Source: Spirochaetaceae bacterium
GTDB lineage: Bacteria > Spirochaetota > Spirochaetia > Treponematales > Breznakiellaceae
DNA length: 6,552 nucleotides
Reading direction: 5' to 3'
Assembly: GCA_031257995.1 (NCBI GenBank)
Contig: JAIRNN010000004.1
Location: 1-6,552 of the forward strand
Part shown: positions 1 to 4,173 of the stretch, one piece after another
How positions within the stretch are numbered: the first letter of the stretch is position 1
Layout: the number at the start of each line of letters is the position of its first letter
The notes under the pieces: generated by a model
Told to the model about the DNA's origin: nothing
Seen by the model: the letters and a program-made list of their open reading frames with translations, nothing else
The model's database searches: none
Program-made: the position numbers and the translations under genes

Positions 1-1
1 T

Positions 2-328
2 GGAAATGTCGGCCAAGACGAAGATTCCGGCGGCTATAGCCTACACCTTGTCTTGGGGCAGCCCCCGCTCGGACGGGATGACGATAACGACGAGTTTTTC
101 GGCGAAAAACGCTTCCAAATCCGCGCCCCCACCTGGCTAACCACCCACTTTACGGCAAAAAAGGAGGTACAGACCGCCTCATATATTCCGGCCACAGATG
201 GTCCCAAGAGAGGTCTGCCCACACCGCAACGCCCCCGGCCTTCATCCCAAAAAACCACAGATGGTGCCATACATGGCAATGCAGATGACACGGATACATG
301 CGGATTATTCACCCCAAGCGCCGCCTAA
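2..328 (+). CDS. C-terminal end of an unrecognised protein (5' partial)
   Basis: An open frame enters from the left edge and runs to TAA at 326-328, giving 108 visible residues. The first roughly 60 residues look like genuine protein, with GGYSLHLVLG and the acidic run RDDDNDEFFGEKRF. From about base 192 the frame enters two copies of CCACAGATGGT and then the dyad repeat at 253-365, so the last 45 or so residues (rich in Pro, Arg, Thr) are probably repeat-derived read-through, not ancestral sequence. I see no membrane segment or domain motif. A TTG at 53 could be called as a start by a gene finder, but the frame is open upstream of it without a break, so I treat the gene as partial. No function is assigned. 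Confidence 0.42.
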   Translation, partial: GNVGQDEDSGGYSLHLVLGQPPLGRDDDNDEFFGEKRFQIRAPTWLTTHFTAKKEVQTASYIPATDGPKRGLPTPQRPRPSSQKTTDGAIHGNADDTDTCGLFTPSAA

Positions 329-365
329 TCTGTGAAATTTAGGTAATCTGCGTTGATCCGTGGTT
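253..365. repeat. 113-bp interspersed dyad repeat with 10-bp ends
   Basis: The ends are AACCACAGAT (253-262) and ATCCGTGGTT (356-365), inverted with one mismatch. The interior has repeated GAT/ATC-rich words such as CAGATGACACGGATAC and AATCTGTGAAATTTAGG. The inner word CCACAGATGGT also occurs at 192-202. This resembles the degenerate dyad repeats (accacagat / atccgtggtt) scattered between genes in many environmental bacterial genomes. The right arm contains the GTG at 360 that opens the next frame, and the element covers the 3' end of the preceding frame, so it appears to have remodelled both gene ends. Confidence 0.6.
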
Positions 366-836
366 AAATGTGATAAATTTTTGTGTCTTTTCTTGATATT
401 TCTTTTATCTGTTATCGGTTTTGCCCTTGCGGGTCGGGCGAGAACGGGAAAAACACCGCCTCGGCAGACAAGAACGGCCCTGCAGTCTATGTCTTTAGCA
501 CCCTCAAATACCTCGACATCACGGCGGACGGGGATACTGACTTGGACAGCACTAACGAAAACGGGGATGTTAGCTGAACAACGGATGGTGTTTGCGGGCG
601 GCGGGGTGGTGATTACCGGGTATAAGGGACAGGGCATGTCTGTCATAATTCCCGCGACTATCGGCGGCAGGCCCATTACCGCCATTGGCGAGTATGCTTT
701 TCGGGGTTGCGCCAGCCTGACATCAATCACGATACCCCCAAGTGTTACCACCATTGGCAGGCCGGCTTTTGCCGGTTGCAGCAGTCTGAGATACGATTTG
801 ACAAGCGCGGCAACTTCCCTTATACTGAATAACGCT
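360..836 (+). pseudogene. Remnant of a secreted BspA/TpLRR leucine-rich-repeat protein
   Basis: Read from GTG 360 this forms the N-terminal 159 codons of the frame that continues into the glycosyltransferase. Residues 7-24 are a hydrophobic signal-peptide core (FLCLFLIFLLSVIGFALA). Residues 78-143 match the opening of BspA-like proteins: GGVVITGYKG, VIIPATIGGRPITAIG, then one repeat and part of a second in the TpLRR pattern (AFRGCASLTSITIP, VTTIGRPAFAGCSSL). Between them, bases of about 433-577 make better protein in the frame shifted by one, which contains VYVFSTLKYLDITADGDTDL and ends at TGA 575-577, whereas the frame in use yields a Ser/Thr/Arg-rich string. I infer two compensating frameshifts in a decayed gene. 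BspA-like proteins usually carry many repeats; here the array stops after about 1.5 repeats. The GTG lies inside a repeat and I see no convincing Shine-Dalgarno sequence, so translation is doubtful. The alternative is a true secreted LRR-membrane-GT fusion. Confidence 0.6.
798..826 (+). promoter_or_regulatory. Near-consensus sigma70 promoter for the glycosyltransferase
   Basis: TTGACA (798-803, perfect -35) is followed by exactly 17 bases and TATACT (821-826, 5 of 6 to the -10 consensus). It lies inside the long frame, just past the last recognisable leucine-rich-repeat residue and 10 bases before the in-frame GTG at 837. Transcription should begin near 833, leaving a leader of only a few bases. 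The position at the seam supports the glycosyltransferase being an independent gene. This is sequence inference; no transcription start data are available. Confidence 0.65.
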
Positions 837-2009
837 GTGCCGTTTTTTACCGGTTTGATCATCGCCTATATTGCCGTGTATTCGCTTTTGCACGGTTCGC
901 TGTTTGCCGGACTGCTCAAGGAACGTGAGCGGGAAAAGCGGCTTGCGCGGCGTAGCGGCGATACCCCGGTACCGCTTGTTTCCGTGGTGATACCGATACG
1001 GAACGAGGAAGTGTCGTTGCCCGTCCTGCTTGCCGGGCTCGAAGCGCAGACGTGGCCTGACATCGAGTTTATTTTTATTGACGATGGCTCAACCGATTCT
1101 TCACCCGCCTTGCTCGAAGACTTTAAGCGGCGGTGCGGTTTTCCCGTGAACATTATGACAAACGTTGTTGCAACGGAAGAAAACACGGCGGAAACCGGTG
1201 GCGCGGATGGAAAAGGGACTTTTGTCAACCGGAAACAACGCGCCCTGTCCTATGGGATCGCCCAAGCCCATGGGGCAGTCCTCCTCTTTACCGATGCCGA
1301 TTGCGTGGTTGGTCCTGATTGGGTGCGCGTGATGGCGCAAAACGTATGCGTGGAGCATACCGGCGTTATTTTGGGCCCGGTTTACAAGGAGACTATGCCT
1401 CGCGGCTTCCTCCACGACTACCAGCGGTTTGACCACATGGTGCGCGGGATGTATGTCGCGGCGGCGGCGGGACTTGGGGCTGCGGGCGGCGGCTTCGGCA
1501 ACAACATCGCCGTGCGGAAGGAGGCTCTCGATGCGGTAGGCGGCTACGAGAGCGTTCCCCCCTCGGTTACCGAGGATGCCGCGATGATTTCCCTCATCCG
1601 CAAGAATACCCGCTATGATGTTCACGCCGTCTATGATCCGGCAACTCACGTTTTCACTCGGTGCGAACCGACGTGGGGGCGGCTCGTGAACCAGACCCTG
1701 CGCTGGCATCACGGCGGCCTCTTTTCCTCTGACGCGGTTACCGCGCTTTCTTTCGGCGCCCTCGCCCTCCTCTTTCTTCTCTGCGCCCTCTGTTTTCCCC
1801 TCGCGGTCATCCATCCCCCCTTTTTGATCGTTCCCGCCGTCGTCCTTATTGAGATCATTTTCGGCAATCTTCCGGCAAAGATCTATGCGGGCAAAAGCCT
1901 CCCGCTGAAATTCCCCTTGTTCCTTTTTCTTTGCTTTTTTATCGAATATTTTTTCACGCTGCTCACCATCCTGAGTTTCGTGGGGAAAAAGCCGAACTGG
2001 AAACGGTAG
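837..2009 (+). CDS. Inner-membrane family 2 glycosyltransferase, processive type
   Basis: A 390-residue GT-A fold glycosyltransferase (GT2 family), expected to move a sugar from a nucleotide-sugar donor to an acceptor at the cytoplasmic face of the inner membrane. From GTG 837: one membrane helix (about 3-19), a basic linker, then the catalytic domain with VSVVIPIRNEE (48-58), DDGS (82-85), the DxD metal motif TDADC (152-156), GGGFGNN (217-223), the catalytic-base region TED (245-247) and Q286-T-L-R289-W290, the QxxRW signature of processive enzymes. Three C-terminal hydrophobic segments follow (about 303-323, 328-343, 360-381) and a basic tail. Length and layout fit membrane GT2 enzymes that make polysaccharides or glycolipids; the product cannot be read from sequence. 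The frame is open back to 360 through an LRR remnant, so gene finders may call 360-2009. I prefer 837 because a promoter lies immediately upstream and homologous enzymes begin near the first helix; TTG 855 is another candidate. It is not in an obvious operon. Confidence 0.85.
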   Translation: MPFFTGLIIAYIAVYSLLHGSLFAGLLKEREREKRLARRSGDTPVPLVSVVIPIRNEEVSLPVLLAGLEAQTWPDIEFIFIDDGSTDSSPALLEDFKRRCGFPVNIMTNVVATEENTAETGGADGKGTFVNRKQRALSYGIAQAHGAVLLFTDADCVVGPDWVRVMAQNVCVEHTGVILGPVYKETMPRGFLHDYQRFDHMVRGMYVAAAAGLGAAGGGFGNNIAVRKEALDAVGGYESVPPSVTEDAAMISLIRKNTRYDVHAVYDPATHVFTRCEPTWGRLVNQTLRWHHGGLFSSDAVTALSFGALALLFLLCALCFPLAVIHPPFLIVPAVVLIEIIFGNLPAKIYAGKSLPLKFPLFLFLCFFIEYFFTLLTILSFVGKKPNWKR

Positions 2010-2170
2010 AGAGCCGCCGCTTTAATCGCATTCCCCATAACGGGCAACCTCATATCCATTTTCAATTGAGTCTATTCCAAAACCCCGAGCAAATCTTAAA
2101 AGAACCATATTAACCGCAAACTTTCAAGAAAATTTAACCGCGAAGGCACCCAATGCCGTGCCCGAAACAG

Positions 2171-2206
2171 GCACAACGGTTGCGCATGGCGCAACTTGGG
2201 TTGTGC
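2171..2206. repeat. Nested double stem-loop
   Basis: An outer stem GCACAAC (2171-2177) / GTTGTGC (2200-2206) encloses an inner perfect stem GTTGCGC (2179-2185) / GCGCAAC (2189-2195) with an ATG loop. Both stems are 7 bp with no mismatch. The transcript of either strand could fold this way. No T-tract follows, so it is not a terminator. Its role is unknown. Confidence 0.5.
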
Positions 2207-2247
2207 TAGGGGCGTTATGCAATTACACAACACGGTGCGACGCCAAT

Positions 2248-2264
2248 AAAGGCCCCGCCTTTTT
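2248..2264 (+). terminator. Weak intrinsic terminator, first of a tandem pair
   Basis: AAAGGC (2248-2253), a CCC loop, then GCC followed by TTTTT (2257-2264). The stem is short (three G-C pairs plus A-T pairs) but a T-tract follows immediately. It lies about 240 bases past the glycosyltransferase stop and 20 bases before a much stronger hairpin terminator. Confidence 0.4.
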
Positions 2265-2283
2265 ATTCCTTTGGGGTTAAATA

Positions 2284-2309
2284 CCCCGCCGCTTGCGGCG
2301 GGGATTTTT
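2284..2309 (+). terminator. Strong intrinsic terminator
   Basis: CCCCGCCGC (2284-2292) / GCGGCGGGG (2295-2303) is a perfect 9-bp GC stem with a two-base loop (or 8 bp with a CTTG tetraloop), followed by ATTTTTATT. This is the best terminator in the window and would end any transcript coming from the glycosyltransferase. The hairpin also resembles short dispersed hairpin repeats seen in many bacterial genomes. The upstream word CCCCGCC at 2253-2259 and GGGG at 2273-2276 could compete for pairing with parts of this stem. Confidence 0.75.
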
Positions 2310-2315
2310 ATTCAA

Positions 2316-2339
2316 GCCTCAGCACTGCGGTACTGAGGC
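2316..2339. repeat. Imperfect 10-bp hairpin
   Basis: GCCTCAGCAC (2316-2325), loop TGCG, GTACTGAGGC (2330-2339), pairing in 9 of 10 positions. It starts only a few bases after the terminator T-tract. There is no T-tract of its own and no known motif. Confidence 0.45.
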
Positions 2340-2394
2340 CAGAAGGTTTTCGCCGGCAACTTCGCGTACTACCGTTAATCCTTCTGTTTAGCAA

Positions 2395-2425
2395 GCCTTC
2401 ACAGAAGGCAGCCTTCTGTGAAGGC
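2395..2425. repeat. Perfect 15-bp palindrome with a one-base centre
   Basis: GCCTTCACAGAAGGC (2395-2409) and GCCTTCTGTGAAGGC (2411-2425) are perfect reverse complements around a single A at 2410. Shorter forms of the same word occur just upstream (CAGAAGG at 2340-2346 and CCTTCTG at 2380-2386), which can form their own stem. Dyads this tight extrude as cruciforms or act as protein-binding operators, but no adjacent gene suggests regulation, so it is recorded as an unexplained repeat. Confidence 0.6.
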
Positions 2426-2504
2426 CGTGTTCAATAGCGCCTGTAAAGCCGACGGGTTATCAAACTGGCAAAACCCATCCTTATTCGCCTTTGCGGTTAA
2501 ATTC

Positions 2505-2750
2505 TTATTGCTGGATGAGGAAAGCCCCCGCATTGTCCCCCGGCAAAATCGGGCAGGTGAAGATGCGAACCAAGTATTCGGGCGGAGGCGTACTCCTCAA
2601 AGAGACGCCGAAATCGTAAGCGGCTTTACCGTACAAGCAGTGTCGGCCCACTAGCGGGCGGCCCATTAATGGGCTTGGGCCTCCCTTGGGGACGGCGTAG
2701 TATGAGATAGCGGCGGTTCCTACGAGAAAAGAAGGCCCCGATGTCTGGGC
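2505..2750 (-). pseudogene. Possible minus-strand coding relic, unrecognised
   Basis: On the minus strand 81 consecutive codons are open between TAG (2751-2753) and TAA (2505-2507). The translation is protein-like, for example GTAAISYYAVPKGGP, GRHCLYGKAAYDFGVSL and PPPEYLVRIFTCPILPGDNA, and its third codon positions are mostly G or C. An internal ATG at 2664-2666 would give 53 residues, but its upstream GGGAGG is about 13 bases away, too far for a good ribosome site. I do not recognise a family. It may be a fragment of an eroded gene or part of a dispersed repeat carrying an old frame; the right arm of the 369-bp dyad element (2487-2501) lies just beyond its stop codon. Confidence 0.25.
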
Positions 2751-2849
2751 CTACAGATCCAGGCGTCTTGGTTCAGTAGATCCACGGATCGGGGGCGGCA
2801 AGGCCCCGCTTGTCGGCTGCCTCATCGTCAATCATAAGAGAGGGGGGTT

Positions 2850-2992
2850 ATATAACCACGAACCACAACGGGCCTTTGGCCCGCAACAACACGAACAAAC
2901 TCAACAACCCGTTCGTGCCTGTTCGTGTCCGTTCGCGGCTCGTCTCTTCCCGCAAATACGCACAACGCATTGCCGGAACTCCGTGGTTATAT
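2850..2992. repeat. 143-bp dyad repeat with perfect 11-bp inverted ends
   Basis: The ends ATATAACCACG (2850-2860) and CGTGGTTATAT (2982-2992) are perfect inverted copies. Inside are a small hairpin CGGGCC-TTT-GGCCCG (2869-2883) and opposed runs of the word CACGAAC (left) and GTTCGTG (right: CCGTTCGTGCC, GTTCGTGTCCG). The same CACGAAC word family recurs at 6339-6393. The layout is that of a short non-coding dispersed dyad element; a 62-codon frame across it (2810-2998) is judged spurious. It ends about 80 bases before the omptin start. Confidence 0.6.
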
Positions 2993-3073
2993 TCCTGACG
3001 GCTTAACAAGGCGGGGGGTTTCGGGTAGAGTGTGATGATAATGCGGAGAAGTTTATATAGGGAGTCTCGTGAT

Positions 3074-4069
3074 ATGAAAAGGACGTGCGTTTTTACGCTG
3101 TTGCTGACGGTTTCGGTTTGCTTAACGGCACAGGTGCAACCGGTCGGCGGGAAGGGGTTCAGCCTCTCGTTGGCGCCTTCTCTTGGCCTCCTGAATGGTG
3201 TTGCCGAAGAAATAGTTTACTATAAAAAGGGCTCCAAGGGTAAACTGAGTCAATTGCTCTGGAATATGAACCCGCTTGTTTATGCCGGGGTCGATATAAA
3301 CTTCGATTGGCGGAGGCCGGGAAACAGGCTGGGACTGTTTGTCGGGAGTTCGTTCAAACGGGGGATTCCTATGGAAACGGGTATTATGGAAGACAGGGAT
3401 TGGACCGGCTATAACAGTAACGGCGTATGGCTGTCTGACTTTCTTACCCATTATTCTGTCCACGACAACAATACGGATAACGCTCTGTTGATAGACGCGG
3501 ATTTCGGGTTGTCTTTTAAGGTATCCGAAACATATTCGTTAAGGGCATATATGACCTACGATTATATGACGTTTTTATGGACGGCAAGAGGCGGGTCTCT
3601 CTTATATCCCGCAGAAGATACCGACAAAGACGGTGATTTGGATCAGCGGCATTACTATTTACCCAATTCCCGCCAGGCGGTAGGGACGTATAAACAAACA
3701 TGGCATATTGTTTCTCCGGGCATTGCGTTTTATGGTAAGTTTAACCGGTTCTTTGATATCGATATTTCTCTGAAAATAAGCCCGTTAGTATGGCTTGATA
3801 CGGTGGACGAGCATCTTTTAAGGGATTTGACAATAGAAGATTCTATGAGTTTCGGGTTTTTTATAGAGCCAATGATCGTGTTTTCATTCACTCCAAGGGG
3901 CAATGTCGCGTTGTCGTTGGCCGTTTCTTATACGAATATGAGCGGGCTAAGGGGCGATTCGGTGTATAAGCAACAGGGGGAACAAACGATAAAACATCAA
4001 GATGTGGGCGGGGCCGGTTATCGTGTTTTTGATATAGGATTGACGGTAAGATATAAGGTGTTGTGGTGA
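3074..4069 (+). CDS. Omptin-family outer-membrane protease
   Basis: A 331-residue omptin (peptidase family A26): a 10-strand beta-barrel endoprotease in the outer membrane with its active site facing outward. Start: ATG 3074 has AGGGAG at 3059-3064, nine bases upstream, and begins a signal peptide (hydrophobic core about 6-18, cleavage likely after LTA19); the GTG at 3032 is in frame but lacks such a site. Aligned to E. coli OmpT from memory, all four catalytic residues are kept: D107 and D109 in MEDRDW (OmpT D83, D85) and D245 and H247 in VDEH (D210, H212). Other family marks are WTARGGS (169-175), AVGTYKQTW (202-210) and a final Trp331 suited to barrel assembly. Residues usually contacting LPS look replaced, and an exposed loop holds DTDKDGDLD (182-190), a calcium-loop-like motif. 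The gene is AT-richer than its neighbours (about 44% GC in two sampled lines), which suggests transfer. I see no clear promoter and no partner gene. Confidence 0.9.
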   Translation: MKRTCVFTLLLTVSVCLTAQVQPVGGKGFSLSLAPSLGLLNGVAEEIVYYKKGSKGKLSQLLWNMNPLVYAGVDINFDWRRPGNRLGLFVGSSFKRGIPMETGIMEDRDWTGYNSNGVWLSDFLTHYSVHDNNTDNALLIDADFGLSFKVSETYSLRAYMTYDYMTFLWTARGGSLLYPAEDTDKDGDLDQRHYYLPNSRQAVGTYKQTWHIVSPGIAFYGKFNRFFDIDISLKISPLVWLDTVDEHLLRDLTIEDSMSFGFFIEPMIVFSFTPRGNVALSLAVSYTNMSGLRGDSVYKQQGEQTIKHQDVGGAGYRVFDIGLTVRYKVLW

Positions 4070-4107
4070 TTTTCCTCCCTTTATGATGAGTGCTTCTGCC
4101 TCAATGG

Positions 4108-4146
4108 AACGGTGTCGCAGGAAGGGGACCGTTTCGTCTTTCTTTT
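4108..4146 (+). terminator. Possible weak terminator after the omptin gene
   Basis: AACGGT (4108-4113) can pair with ACCGTT (4128-4133) across a 14-base loop, followed by a pyrimidine-rich tract with many T. The stem is only 6 bp and the T-run is interrupted, so termination would be inefficient. It sits between the omptin stop and the phosphohexomutase promoter. Confidence 0.25.
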
Positions 4147-4157
4147 CAATCGTTTTA

Positions 4158-4166
4158 TGGTATACT
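4158..4166 (+). promoter_or_regulatory. Extended -10 promoter giving a probable leaderless mRNA
   Basis: TGGTATACT is an extended -10 element (TGn followed by TATACT at 4161-4166). No good -35 lies 16-18 bases upstream, which extended -10 promoters tolerate. Only seven bases (CACCGCC) separate the -10 from the ATG at 4174, so transcription should begin at or within a base or two of the start codon, and there is no Shine-Dalgarno sequence before that ATG. Confidence 0.55.
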
Positions 4167-4173
4167 CACCGCC

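Larger units (their letters stand above)
2133..2501. repeat. 369-bp element bounded by inverted TTTAACCGCRAAGGC
   Basis: The left arm TTTAACCGCGAAGGC (2133-2147) and right arm GCCTTTGCGGTTAAA (2487-2501) are inverted copies with one mismatch in 15. A partial extra copy of the word (ATTAACCGCAAA) starts at 2109. The interior holds several separate hairpins and two terminators but no gene. It could be a MITE-like element or two independent copies of a short interspersed repeat that happen to face each other. No target-site duplication is evident, so mobility is not shown. Confidence 0.4.
2010..3073. other. Gene-poor, hairpin- and repeat-rich intergenic region
   Basis: About 1.06 kb separates the glycosyltransferase stop from the omptin ATG, and I see no convincing complete gene on either strand. 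It contains, in order: a 369-bp element bounded by a 15-bp inverted repeat (2133-2501) holding nested hairpins and two terminators; an 81-codon minus-strand open stretch with protein-like composition (2505-2750); perfect small palindromes such as GCCCATTAATGGGC (2661-2674) and AGGCCC/GGGCCT (2733-2738 with 2747-2752); and a 143-bp dyad element (2850-2992). Plus-strand open frames at 2418-2654 and 2810-2998 lie across these repeats and look spurious. No tRNA or recognisable structured RNA family was identified. Confidence 0.7.

Noticed and set aside
305..862. 185-codon minus-strand frame opposite the LRR remnant
   Set aside because: It is a shadow of GC-rich plus-strand coding; the residues show no family pattern while the plus strand has clear TpLRR motifs.
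1101..1814. 237-codon minus-strand frame opposite the glycosyltransferase
   Set aside because: The plus strand carries all GT2 motifs in order here; the minus frame has an Arg/Gly/His-rich shadow composition.
2195..2245. Integron attC-like end (GGGGCGTTATGC)
   Set aside because: No complementary R''-L'' arm (GCATAAC-type) occurs upstream at a workable distance, and no integrase or cassette array is present.
2418..2654. 78-codon plus-strand frame in the intergenic region
   Set aside because: Its start lies inside the 15-bp palindrome, it crosses the arm of the 369-bp element, it has no Shine-Dalgarno sequence, and its translation is less protein-like than the opposite strand in the same place.
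2515..2760. Possible RNase P RNA, because of GATGAGGAAAGCCCCCGC
   Set aside because: The conserved bacterial P-RNA core (GAGGAAAGTCCGG, ACAGNRA, GGTAAACCC) is not completed downstream, and no P4 partner is visible.
2810..2998. 62-codon plus-strand frame
   Set aside because: It is built almost entirely from the 143-bp dyad repeat and has no ribosome site or domain.
3074..3130. Lipoprotein signal at the omptin start (Cys16)
   Set aside because: The residues before Cys16 (VSV) do not fit a lipobox, whereas LTA at 17-19 is a good signal peptidase I site and omptins are not lipoproteins.
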